Assembly (NCBI GenBank): GCA_027449865.1
Contig: DAIDKV010000031.1
Span: 1-49,170, forward strand
Source: Planctomycetales bacterium
GTDB lineage: Bacteria > Planctomycetota > Planctomycetia > Isosphaerales > Isosphaeraceae
Direction: 5' to 3'
Length of the DNA: 49,170 bases
Shown here: piece after piece, positions 22,192-30,023 of the stretch
Numbering within the stretch: position 1 is the stretch's first letter
Layout of the letters: each line of letters begins with the position of its first letter
The notes under the pieces: model-generated
The model's database searches: none
Told to the model about the DNA's origin: nothing
The model's input: the letters and a program-made list of their open reading frames with translations, nothing else
Position numbers and translations under genes: made by a program

Positions 22192-22368
22192 GGTGTCCTC
22201 CTTCCCGCGCTGCCCGCGTGCCACCACTCCCGGCGCGCACCGACCCCACGGCCGGCGCGCGTCGGGAGGGGACACGACAGGGCCGGGCGCGGGGGTGTCG
22301 TAGGGGTGGTGAAGAATGCGGCGGTCGAGGGCGATCGCGATCGACGAGGCGAAGGGGGTAGACGATGT

Positions 22369-22614
22369 TCAGATCGGACGGGTGAGCCAGTGGTTCTCCA
22401 GCCAGTCGAGTTCGGCCTGCAGGGCCTCGCTGCGACGGCCGAACGGCCCGAGGACCGGCCCGCCCACCGGCGTCAGGTCGGCCTGCCAGAGGCCTTCCTG
22501 CGTGGGTTCGACGTGACTCGCCCGAGCGATCGTCGGGTGTCCGATCGCAGAGAGGTCGATCGCCTCCTGGTAGATCGACAGAACGGTCCCATCGGGCTGG
22601 ACGAGCAGCTTCAT
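22369..22614 (-). CDS. Small conserved-type hypothetical protein
   Basis: An 81-residue protein whose ATG overlaps the stop of the 330-aa gene by 4 bases, so it is translationally coupled. It has the pattern RASHVEP ... WQADLTPVGGPVLGPFGRRS then a final helix EALQAELDWLENHWL. I remember similar small proteins on phage-like or accessory elements but cannot name the family or function. Confidence 0.7.
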   Translation of the reverse strand: MKLLVQPDGTVLSIYQEAIDLSAIGHPTIARASHVEPTQEGLWQADLTPVGGPVLGPFGRRSEALQAELDWLENHWLTRPI

Positions 22615-23603
22615 GACGCGTCTCCGGATGCCGGTGCCGGACCCCGAAGGATCCGCCGCCGCGGCCGGTCGACGAGCATCGCATCGAGCGAGGCCTGGAC
22701 CCGCGAGAGCTGGGTCGCCACCTGCGACCGGAGGTTTTCGCTGTCGCGCAGGTCCTGGGCGCCGACGTTCCGGACCGCCCGCTGAGCCTGTGTGACCAGA
22801 TCGTCGAGTTGCTGGTTGCTCCTTATGTTCAAGGACCGGAACCGATCGAAGAACGAGTCGAGGTTTTCGACGGCCGAATCACGAAATACCTTCGGCGTGC
22901 CGTCGTCGTTGGCCCCCGTGATCCTCTCGGTCAGGTGGCCGACCAGGCGGGCGAAATCTTCGAGGAACGCCTGCTCGGCCAGGCGGACGGCCTCCTCGAA
23001 CCGGGCGCGGACCCGCTCCTGCTCGCGCTGATAGAGCTCGGGCGAGAGCTGGACCAGATAGTCGGGCGGGTCGATCGCCGGATAGTCCCACGCGACGCCG
23101 AAGAGGCCACGGAGAGTCTCCGGATAATCTCCAGGGTTGAACAGCGATCCGAGCCGCAGCGAGGCGGCCCGCTTCAGCTCGTCGAAGTGGCGGTCGAGAT
23201 TGGCGACCGCGTCGTCGAGTTCCGCTCGATAGTCCGTCATCATGCGATCGAAGGACGCGAGGTCCTCCTGCTTGATGAGTCGGACGCCGGGCTCGGGAAA
23301 GGGCAGTGAGAGACCCTTCCAGGTGTCGACGATCTTCGTGCGGATCGCCGTGACGGCGCGGAAGGCGGTGTGCTTCGTGTCGAGCAGTTTCTTGCCGGCC
23401 GAGAGGAACGGACCCTCGGCATCGAAGGCCTGGGCGGCCTGGGCCTTCTGCTCGGCGGTCAGGGCACGCTGGACGCCCCACCACGTGAACTGGACGCGGC
23501 AAGCGGCCATGGTGGTCCGCAGCCGCTCGGCCGGGGCGGTCGGCGTGGGGCGATTCCAGCCCTCGGCGACCGGGGATTCGAGGTTGTCGAGCAAGGTGGG
23601 CAT
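22611..23603 (-). CDS. 330-residue helical protein of unknown function
   Basis: Starts at 23603 (MPTLLDNLESPVAEG) behind GGAGGAG. It is soluble, almost entirely helical and rich in Arg, Asp and Glu, with recognisable segments VQFTWWGVQRALTAEQ, KKLLDTKHTAFRAVTAIR and VENLDSFFDRFRSLN. The organisation somewhat recalls DUF3150-type proteins that accompany AAA+ ATPases on integrative elements, but I hold this only as a possibility. Located between the AAA+ ATPase and the clamp-like gene, it is a good candidate for a structural partner or substrate of the ATPase. Confidence 0.7.
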   Translation of the reverse strand: MPTLLDNLESPVAEGWNRPTPTAPAERLRTTMAACRVQFTWWGVQRALTAEQKAQAAQAFDAEGPFLSAGKKLLDTKHTAFRAVTAIRTKIVDTWKGLSLPFPEPGVRLIKQEDLASFDRMMTDYRAELDDAVANLDRHFDELKRAASLRLGSLFNPGDYPETLRGLFGVAWDYPAIDPPDYLVQLSPELYQREQERVRARFEEAVRLAEQAFLEDFARLVGHLTERITGANDDGTPKVFRDSAVENLDSFFDRFRSLNIRSNQQLDDLVTQAQRAVRNVGAQDLRDSENLRSQVATQLSRVQASLDAMLVDRPRRRILRGPAPASGDAS

Positions 23604-23730
23604 GTCTCCTCCTGGGCAAGGAATGAGGCGGCCGACCACCGGGGCCGACCGCCTCGTGAATGTGCTATCGCATGTTGATGAAATTCCAATCGCGTGGGAC
23701 ATTTGCAGTCGTCGGGCTGCTCGTCAGGCT

Positions 23731-23853
23731 TCAGCCCTCCTCCTCGAGCACTTCGGTGATCCACTCGATCGTCTCGATGTTCCACGTTCGTTCGCGGATC
23801 TCCTCGACGATCTCCGCGAGTTCTTTGAGGGGCAGCTCGGATAGCGACTTCAT
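23731..23853 (-). CDS. Forty-residue acidic peptide
   Basis: A short gene starting at 23853 (MKSLSELPLKELAEIVEEIR) with GGGAG upstream. It is amphipathic and acidic, ending IEWITEVLEEEG. Although short, its spacing in the operon, ribosome-binding site and non-random composition support it being real. Function unknown; perhaps a small regulatory subunit. Confidence 0.5.
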   Translation of the reverse strand: MKSLSELPLKELAEIVEEIRERTWNIETIEWITEVLEEEG

Positions 23854-23937
23854 CCGTCGGCTCCCATGGTGGCCCTCGGATACGAGGAAGCTGACAAATC
23901 GCGGGGCGTTCCCTTCCGACACCCCCAACCTGTCGGC

Positions 23938-24279
23938 TCATCGCACAATCCCGGGGATCGGGATGCCGCAGGTCGTAGGCGACCAGTCGGCCGGGTCGAG
24001 GGGGACAACCCTCAGCTCACCGTCGTAATCGCCGGTAAAGACGGCTGGCTCGGTTGCATACCGGCCCAGCGAGCCGAGGATCGCGTCGAGCTCGTCGGCC
24101 CCGTCATCGGTGAACTCCGAACCGCCGCGGAACGTCAGCTCGATCGTCCGTGAGCCGGCGTCCTCGGTGATGACCTCGAACTCATCGCCCCGCAGGTCGC
24201 GGAGTTCGTCGAGGATCGATTCGACCTCGGGACATCGGCGGAGCCGCGCCGTGCCCGAGATCAGATACCAGGTACACAT
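23938..24279 (-). CDS. Small hypothetical protein behind the AAA+ ATPase
   Basis: A 113-residue protein starting at 24279 (MCTWYLISGTARLRRC) about seven bases behind a full AAAGGAGG. It has alternating strands and helices (ESILDELRDLRGDEFEVITE, then TIELTFRGGSEFTDDGADEL) in an alpha/beta layout somewhat like small ferredoxin-like domains. It follows the ATPase gene by 88 bases. No family recognised. Confidence 0.68.
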   Translation of the reverse strand: MCTWYLISGTARLRRCPEVESILDELRDLRGDEFEVITEDAGSRTIELTFRGGSEFTDDGADELDAILGSLGRYATEPAVFTGDYDGELRVVPLDPADWSPTTCGIPIPGIVR

Positions 24280-24367
24280 CTCGAAACCTCCTTTCGTTGC
24301 CATCCAGGCAGTCAGATGGGCCGATGCCGGCCCTCGCAACCACCGGCAGCCCGGACCTGCGGACTCA

Positions 24368-25861
24368 TCAATTGGCGTTTGGTTCGCCGCGGTGGACGCT
24401 CCGCCCCGAGCGGGGCATCCCATTGCCCTCGCGTGAGTAGACGCCCGGTCGGTCGGCCGACAGGCACCGACCTGCCGCCCACTGCCGGAGCTTCTCGACC
24501 GACTCGCCGGCCGTGACGGCCACCGGGACGATGTTCGTCGCCGCCTCGATCAGCGGGACGTCAAGCAACGCCGCGAGCCGGCAGCACGATCGGATCTCGG
24601 CGCCGGTCCAGTCTCGCGATTCCGGACGACGCTGATCCGGGTCCAGGCCGAACCTGCGCACATACATCGACCAGATCTGCTCGCGCTGCTGGAAGCCGGG
24701 CAGGTCGAGGAAATAGATGGCGTCAAACCGTTCGGCCCGACTCAGCTCGGCCGGCAGCCTGGAGATGTCGTTCGCCGAGGCGACCACGAAGACGTCGCTT
24801 TCGTGGTCGCTGAGGTAGGTCAGCAGCGTGCCGAACATCCGCGTCGAGACGCCGCTGTCACCCGAGCCACCCACGCCGCTGAGGGCCTTCTCCAGCTCAT
24901 CAATCAGAACAACGCAGGGCGCCATCGCGTCAGCGATCCGCAGGGCCTGGCGCGTCCGTTCCTCGCTCTGGCCGATCAACGAGCCCATGAGTGAACCGAC
25001 GTCAAGGAACAGCGTGGGCCGTCCCGTCTCGTGGCCCAGGGCCTTTGCGATCGCGCTCTTGCCCGTACCGGGCGGACCGAGCAGGAGCACGCCGCGAGCC
25101 CGGACGTCCGATCGGCGACCTGGTCTCAGGGCGCGGGTGCAGAACGATTTCAGGGCGTCCAGCCCACCCAGGTCGGCGAAGGTCTCGCCGCCACGGTGGA
25201 GGGTCAGCAGGCCGCTCTTCCTGAGCGACTGCGCCTTCAAATCCCAGAGGACCTCGGGAGCCAGCCGGCCGTGGCGGACCAGGCTCAGGGAGAAGGCGTT
25301 CTCGGCCTCAACCCGGGTCAACCCGGCCGCGGCATCGAGGACAGCGTCCAGGCCGTCACCGTCGGGCAACTCGCCCGGCTCGGTGGCGACCCCGCGGGCG
25401 ATCGTCCCGATCTGATCGCGGGCAGGCAGATCGTGCTCGATCACAGCGAACTGGCGCTCCAGCTCGACCGGGATCTGGACGACCGGCGCCAGCACGACAA
25501 CGAAGGTCCGGGCCGTCCGTCCAGCGGCGATGGCCGAGTCGAGAGCCTGGATGACCTCGACGTTGCTGGTGAACCGGTGGTAGTTGCGGAGCACGAGGAG
25601 CGACGTGCCCTCGGGATTGGCCATCGCACCGAGGGCCCGAATCGCGGCTAGCGGATCACCGGCGCTGACCGCCGTGCCGGGTTCCGATCCCCGGCCGACG
25701 AGGTTCAACCCGCGGTCGATGTCCCAGGTGGCCAGATTCCAGCCCTGCTCTCGGCAGAGGCGGGCGATCTCGGCGATCGCATCGTCGTGCTCGTAACTCT
25801 GAATCCAGAGGCCCGTGAAGGCAGCGCGGACGTACTCCGCAAGGCGCTCGGCGAGCGTCAT
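24368..25861 (-). CDS. Ycf46-like AAA+ ATPase
   Basis: A 497-residue protein. Residues 1-210 form an N-terminal domain like that of Ycf46 (DIDRGLNLV, LLVLRNYHRFTSN near 88-100, VVVLAPVVQIPVELERQF near 121-138). Residues about 225-470 form a classical AAA+ domain: Walker A GPPGTGKS (262-269), Walker B VVLIDELEK (317-325), sensor 1 in VVASANDISRLP and an arginine-finger region at SRAERFD. The last 30 residues are basic and may be disordered. AAGGAGC precedes the ATG. Ycf46 proteins are known from cyanobacteria, chloroplasts and various bacteria, with a reported connection to carbon use but no clear biochemical role. Two other members of the Ycf46 association, DUF2997 and DUF1257, lie directly upstream. 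Confidence 0.85.
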   Translation of the reverse strand: MTLAERLAEYVRAAFTGLWIQSYEHDDAIAEIARLCREQGWNLATWDIDRGLNLVGRGSEPGTAVSAGDPLAAIRALGAMANPEGTSLLVLRNYHRFTSNVEVIQALDSAIAAGRTARTFVVVLAPVVQIPVELERQFAVIEHDLPARDQIGTIARGVATEPGELPDGDGLDAVLDAAAGLTRVEAENAFSLSLVRHGRLAPEVLWDLKAQSLRKSGLLTLHRGGETFADLGGLDALKSFCTRALRPGRRSDVRARGVLLLGPPGTGKSAIAKALGHETGRPTLFLDVGSLMGSLIGQSEERTRQALRIADAMAPCVVLIDELEKALSGVGGSGDSGVSTRMFGTLLTYLSDHESDVFVVASANDISRLPAELSRAERFDAIYFLDLPGFQQREQIWSMYVRRFGLDPDQRRPESRDWTGAEIRSCCRLAALLDVPLIEAATNIVPVAVTAGESVEKLRQWAAGRCLSADRPGVYSREGNGMPRSGRSVHRGEPNAN

Positions 25862-25978
25862 GAGGCGGCTCCTTTTCTTTAGTCGATGGAAGGTCGGAAG
25901 GGAGGGACGACGTCGTCCGTCACGGTCAGAATTGGGGTTGTTGCTCCTCGCGATTCTCCCGACAGGAGGAGACCAGAG

Positions 25979-26173
25979 TCACTGCGACTGCTGGATTCGC
26001 GGCTCGGCCTGCTGGTTCTGATAGAACTCGGCCGTGAGTTGCTCGTTCGTCGATGTGCCGAGGGCCTGCTCCAGGAACCGGCTGGCCTCACGGCACGCAC
26101 CACCCGAGAAGCCCTTCGTCTCGACCCTCGTCTCGCCCTTCGGGCCGACGATCACGCGGAGGACCTTCTTCAT
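25979..26173 (-). CDS. DUF2997 protein
   Basis: A 64-residue protein with the DUF2997 pattern: a short strand-turn VIVGPKGETRVETKGFSGGA followed by CREASRFLEQALG. Its start overlaps the DUF1257 stop by 4 bases and has GGAGG six bases upstream. DUF2997 genes usually sit beside DUF1257 and a Ycf46-like ATPase; their function is unknown. Confidence 0.82.
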   Translation of the reverse strand: MKKVLRVIVGPKGETRVETKGFSGGACREASRFLEQALGTSTNEQLTAEFYQNQQAEPRIQQSQ

Positions 26174-26538
26174 GACTGGCCTCCGATCTCGATCTCGACC
26201 AGGATCGAACCATCGGCCAGGGACTGCTCGGTCGTGACGTAGTTCTTCTTGCGGGCCTCGGCGCGGGCTCTCTCGACCGCGTACATCTGCAGGAAGCGGT
26301 GGAGGTGCTTCTCGTCACCCCAGGCACCTCCATAGTTGTCGTAGCGGACGCTTCCACTGACGGTGTCGATGACGACCGGGTAGAGCCAGTCGGGAAGCCG
26401 GACGAGCAGGCCGCTCATTGGACCGCTATAGAGCTGGGCCTTGCCCTCGACCGGCTCGGGCAGAGAGAGCCGACGGCAGGCGGCCGTGACCGCGGATGGG
26501 TCGCGGACCTCGGTCTGGACCGTGACGATGTGCGACAA
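26170..26538 (-). CDS. DUF1257 (Ycf35-like) protein
   Basis: A 122-residue protein starting with TTG at 26538, six bases behind GGAGG. The start is decided by the family N-terminus SHIVTVQTEVRDPSAV; a longer in-frame extension to an ATG has a poor context. Further family features are QLYSGPMSGLLVRLPDWLYP and VRYDNYGGAWGDEKHLHRFL. DUF1257/Ycf35 is conserved in cyanobacteria and chloroplast genomes of some algae with no known function. It is the first gene of the operon. Confidence 0.82.
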   Translation of the reverse strand: MSHIVTVQTEVRDPSAVTAACRRLSLPEPVEGKAQLYSGPMSGLLVRLPDWLYPVVIDTVSGSVRYDNYGGAWGDEKHLHRFLQMYAVERARAEARKKNYVTTEQSLADGSILVEIEIGGQS

Positions 26539-26576
26539 GGTGATTCCTCCGGACCAGGGTGAAGCATGTGGATCGA

Positions 26577-26640
26577 AGGGGCGATCGCCCCTAACACGCC
26601 ATTCAAAGATATATGACGCATAATCTATGTTTATTAAGAC
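26577..26640 (-). promoter_or_regulatory. Palindromic operator and AT-rich promoter region of the Ycf46/clamp-like operon
   Basis: A 16-bp perfect palindrome, AGGGGCGATCGCCCCT (26577-26592), ends 38 bases ahead of the DUF1257 start. Just upstream of it (26601-26640), 30 of 40 bases are A or T, in a genome otherwise very GC-rich. This fits a promoter with an overlapping or downstream operator. Exact -35 and -10 boxes could not be fixed. Confidence 0.5.
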
Positions 26641-26752
26641 AAGCCAGGACACCCGGCTCCCGGCCAACCGGATCGGCAGCAGCCAGTGGGCCGGGTAAGC
26701 TGGACGTCAGGAATCTCTGGCACTCCGTCTCTCCCGGATGAGGAACCCGGTC

Positions 26753-27628
26753 ATGCTCCCCACGATCGTCGGCCTCGGCGAGGTCCTCTGGGATCTGTTT
26801 CCGGACGGCCCCCGCTTTGGCGGCGCCCCGGCCAACTTCGCCTGCCACGCCGCCATGCTCGACGCTGAAGCCGCGGTCGTCAGTCGGGTTGGCGAGGACG
26901 ATCTCGGTGAGCGGGCCGTCGCTGCCCTGCGGCAGCACGGTGTCGAAACGGCTTTCGTGGGCCGCGACCGGGATCACGCGACCGGCGCGGTGCGCGTGCA
27001 ACTCGATCCCGAGGGGCGGCCGCAATACGAGATCACCGAGGACGTGGCCTGGGACCACATCGCCTGGACCGACGACCTGGAGGATCTGGCTCGCCGTGCC
27101 GACGCGGCCTGCTTCGGGACGCTGGCCCAGAGAAGTGAGGTCTCGCGGGCGACGATCCGCCGATTCCTGCGAGAGATACGACCGGGTGGTCTGCGCATCC
27201 TCGACGTCAATCTTCGCCCGCCGTTCGTGGATGGCCGAGTCGTGCTCGATTCGCTCGGACTCGCCGATGCGGCGAAGCTCAGCGATGAGGAGCTACCGGA
27301 AGTGGCTGCGATGTGCGGCCTGTCGGGAACGGCGCCGGACCTGATGCGTGGCCTGCGTGAGCGATACGAATTGCGGCTGGTCGCAGTGACACGCGGGGCG
27401 GAAGGAGCGATGCTCCTCGGGGATGAGGGGTTCGTCGAGTGTCCAGGTGTGACGGCCGTCGTGAAGGACACGGTTGGTGCAGGCGACGCGTTCACCGCGG
27501 CGATGGTGGTGGGCTGGCTACGTGGTGCTGACCTCGAATCGATCGGGTGTCATGCCTGCCGGGTCGCGGCGTTCGTCTGCACGCAGCCCGGCGCGACGCC
27601 CGAGTTGTCCGGAGAGCTGAAGTTCTGA
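26753..27628 (+). CDS. PfkB-family sugar kinase (fructokinase-like)
   Basis: A 291-residue cytoplasmic ribokinase-family enzyme that phosphorylates a sugar with ATP. It has the N-terminal GLGEVLWDLFPDGPRFGGAPANF with the sugar-binding GG, the strand LRILDVNLRPPF, and the C-terminal catalytic motif DTVGAGDAFTAA (about 239-250, Asp as base). The start at 26753 has GAGGA eight bases upstream; an ATG at 26738 adds five residues with a poor site. Fructose is the best-supported substrate for proteins opening this way, but this is not proven. It is divergent from the DUF1257 operon and not clearly tied to it. Confidence 0.88.
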   Translation: MLPTIVGLGEVLWDLFPDGPRFGGAPANFACHAAMLDAEAAVVSRVGEDDLGERAVAALRQHGVETAFVGRDRDHATGAVRVQLDPEGRPQYEITEDVAWDHIAWTDDLEDLARRADAACFGTLAQRSEVSRATIRRFLREIRPGGLRILDVNLRPPFVDGRVVLDSLGLADAAKLSDEELPEVAAMCGLSGTAPDLMRGLRERYELRLVAVTRGAEGAMLLGDEGFVECPGVTAVVKDTVGAGDAFTAAMVVGWLRGADLESIGCHACRVAAFVCTQPGATPELSGELKF

Positions 27629-27686
27629 CTCCGGCACACGCATCCCGGCCCCGTCAGGATGTGGCGGACTCGAGCCGGCCGTTTAT

Positions 27687-27926
27687 TCACCGCATCGCTC
27701 GACGCGTCACGGGTTGTCGCTTTCTCGCGGCGTCGACGCGACCGATGAGATCGGCTGCGGACGCCTGCAGGGCATTGCAGATGCGGAAAAGCGTGTCGAC
27801 GGTCGGCGACTTGAGTTCCCGCTCGAGCTTGCTGATGTAGGGGCGTGAGAGCCCAGCCAGGAACGAAAGCTGTTCCTGGGTCATCCCGGCCCGCTGGCGT
27901 GCCTTCCTCAGGTCCCGGCCCATCAT
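27687..27926 (-). CDS. XRE-family transcriptional regulator
   Basis: A 79-residue protein, essentially one Cro/C1-type HTH domain: DLRKARQRAGMTQEQLSFLA, GLSRPYISKLE, then helices ending ICNALQASAADLIGR. Met1 and Met2 are adjacent, so the start is 27926 or 27923; the ribosome-binding site is weak. It is divergent from the GTPase operon across a 191-base gap and is the natural candidate to repress that operon and itself. Confidence 0.88.
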   Translation of the reverse strand: MMGRDLRKARQRAGMTQEQLSFLAGLSRPYISKLERELKSPTVDTLFRICNALQASAADLIGRVDAARKRQPVTRRAMR

Positions 27927-27956
27927 GGGCCCGAATATGGCCGAACTGGAGACTTC

Positions 27957-27988
27957 CTGGCGGGAAACTATGGTTTACACGCCGCCAG
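27957..27988. promoter_or_regulatory. Candidate operator between XRE gene and GTPase operon
   Basis: CTGGCGG (27957-27963) and CCGCCAG (27982-27988) form a 7-bp inverted repeat, with a nested AAAC (27965-27968) and GTTT (27973-27976). The nested centre is offset by about 2 bases from the outer one. It lies 31 bases upstream of the regulator start and 129 bases upstream of the first GTPase. A TATGAT hexamer close by has no -35 box at proper spacing. Confidence 0.35.
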
Positions 27989-28117
27989 CCTTGTATGATC
28001 TCCTGACTCCGTCGATTGACCCCGACATGCTCGCCCCACTCGATATCGGCGATCCAGGCCCCGGGCCTGGGGCACCATCGCTGCCATCTGCTGTGTGGCC
28101 GATTTGGAGGAGGTTCG

Positions 28118-30022
28118 ATGCAGATCCAGGCTCGGCCGGGACGGGAACTTATCATCCGGAAGGTTATCGAACTTGGCGAGGCCCTCTCCAGGTCAGTCGA
28201 TCACACAGTTGCCGACTCGTTGGGGGCTATCATCCAGACCTTCCGTCGCGAATCCTTCACGATCGCGATTATGGGGAAGGCCAAGCGGGGTAAGTCGACT
28301 CTGATCAATGCCCTGCTCGGCCGGACCGATGACCTGGTGGCCCCCGTCGACCGGTTGCCCGCCTCGAGCGCCGTCTCCCGCTTCCGTTATGCGGCCGCCG
28401 AGAAGGCCACCGTCTCTTACAGGGAGGGCAGGTCTGAGGTTATCTCGCTCGATTGCATCCGGGAATACGTGACCGAAGAGTCGAACCCCGGCAATCGTAA
28501 GGGCGTGGGTGTCGTCGAGGTCGAGGGGCCGTTTCCCGGGCTACAGGACGGACTGATCCTCGTCGACACACCTGGGGCCGCCTCGATTCACGAGCACCAC
28601 GATCAACTCCTCCATCAGTTCATCCCCGAGGCCGATGCGGTGATCTTCCTGGTAACGGCCCGGATGCCGCTCGACCAGGACGAGTTGGATCTGCTGCGCG
28701 AGATTCGGGTCGCTGACATCCGGAAGGTCTTCTTCGCGATCAACCGGGTCGATGAATGTTCCGAGGGCGACCTCCGTGATGCAATCAATCACAATCGGCA
28801 GCTCCTGCGGTCGGTCGGCCTGGCGATCGACCTCATCCATCCGATCAGCGCCCGGCAGGCGTTCCGGGGCCAGGTGGGGACCAGCGGCCTACCCACCCTG
28901 GCAACGGATGTCTCGGCCTTCATCGGGCAGCACCGGGCGAGGGTCCTCGAGGAGCGGTTCATCGCCCGCGTGATGGCAGTGGTCGAGCCAACCCTGAGGG
29001 ACCTGGAGTTCGAGATGGCGACGACCCGCAAGGCGGACGTCGAGTTGCGGGAGGAACTGGAGTCGCTCCGCCGCCGCCGGGGCAGCATCGAGGCGACGCG
29101 TGACCTCGCCGAGCGCGAGTTCCTCCACGCCTGGAACGATGCCCTGGATCGAATGGAACAGGCTCTCGATGTCGAGCAAGGCCGGGTCCGGGCCGAGCTG
29201 GTCCGCCACGTCAATGGCGCCGGGGTACTCGACATCCGCAAGCTGGCTGACGATCTGCCCACCTGGCTGAACCGGACGATCGAGGACCACCTGATGATCG
29301 TCGGCCAGTCCTTCGAGGAGAGGGCTCGCGCCGCCTGCGAGAAGCTGCAGACCGAGTATCCGGCCCTGGGTGTCCAGGAGGGTACCGGCGTCGTGCTCCG
29401 GACGCGGGCGGGGAATGAGTTGATTTCGGGGGCCATTGGCGGGGTGGCGTTGACGGCCACTGGCATCGGAGTTGCCAGCGCCGCGGGTACAGCTGCGGCA
29501 GGGATCGCCGCCGCCAACGCGGCGGCCCTGGCGGCGACCACGACGGTCTCGGCACCCTCACTTCTGGCATCTTGGCTGGTCGCCCTGGGGTTTGGCGAGC
29601 TGGCCCCTCTGGCCACTGGTACGGCAACCGTGGTGGCGCCGGCGGCCCTCACCGCGACACCGTTCTGGGTCGCGCTGGGTGGGCCAGTCGGTTGGACACT
29701 GGCCGGAATTGGGGCGCTGGCAGTCCCGTTCTCGTGGCACCTCTCGCGGACCCGGCTCCGAGATCGACTGGAGGCCGAGGGGATCGAGCAGGTGGATCGC
29801 GTCTTCCTGCACATCCGTAAGGATCGCCTACCGGCGCTCCGCAAGATGGCCCGATCGATCGCGGGCGAGTTCCGGCTCCGCCTGGATCGGCAGATCGCCG
29901 GCCTCGAGGAGGCCATTGCCAAAGCGATGAGCCGACCAGCCGCGAGCCCTCAACTCGACGATCGAGCAGCCCAGATCGCCCGCATTCGTGAGATCCTTGA
30001 CCAGATTCGCTCGCGAGCATGA
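28118..30022 (+). CDS. Dynamin-like GTPase with hydrophobic hairpin
   Basis: A 634-residue protein starting at 28118 (MQIQARPGRELIIRK) behind GGAGGAGG. The G domain has P-loop GKAKRGKST (53-61), a DTPGA G3 motif (about 149-153) and NRVD as G4 (about 209-212), typical of dynamin-family or GTPase-of-immunity-like proteins. Residues 290-420 are a long helical stalk with coiled-coil pattern. Residues about 437-541 are strongly hydrophobic, rich in Ala, Gly and Thr, and should insert as two or more membrane helices or a hairpin, as in bacterial dynamin-like proteins. The C-terminal helix returns to the stalk. Such GTPases remodel or sense membranes; some bacterial ones protect against phages. It leads a four-gene operon. 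Confidence 0.82.
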   Translation: MQIQARPGRELIIRKVIELGEALSRSVDHTVADSLGAIIQTFRRESFTIAIMGKAKRGKSTLINALLGRTDDLVAPVDRLPASSAVSRFRYAAAEKATVSYREGRSEVISLDCIREYVTEESNPGNRKGVGVVEVEGPFPGLQDGLILVDTPGAASIHEHHDQLLHQFIPEADAVIFLVTARMPLDQDELDLLREIRVADIRKVFFAINRVDECSEGDLRDAINHNRQLLRSVGLAIDLIHPISARQAFRGQVGTSGLPTLATDVSAFIGQHRARVLEERFIARVMAVVEPTLRDLEFEMATTRKADVELREELESLRRRRGSIEATRDLAEREFLHAWNDALDRMEQALDVEQGRVRAELVRHVNGAGVLDIRKLADDLPTWLNRTIEDHLMIVGQSFEERARAACEKLQTEYPALGVQEGTGVVLRTRAGNELISGAIGGVALTATGIGVASAAGTAAAGIAAANAAALAATTTVSAPSLLASWLVALGFGELAPLATGTATVVAPAALTATPFWVALGGPVGWTLAGIGALAVPFSWHLSRTRLRDRLEAEGIEQVDRVFLHIRKDRLPALRKMARSIAGEFRLRLDRQIAGLEEAIAKAMSRPAASPQLDDRAAQIARIREILDQIRSRA

Positions 30023-30023
30023 C

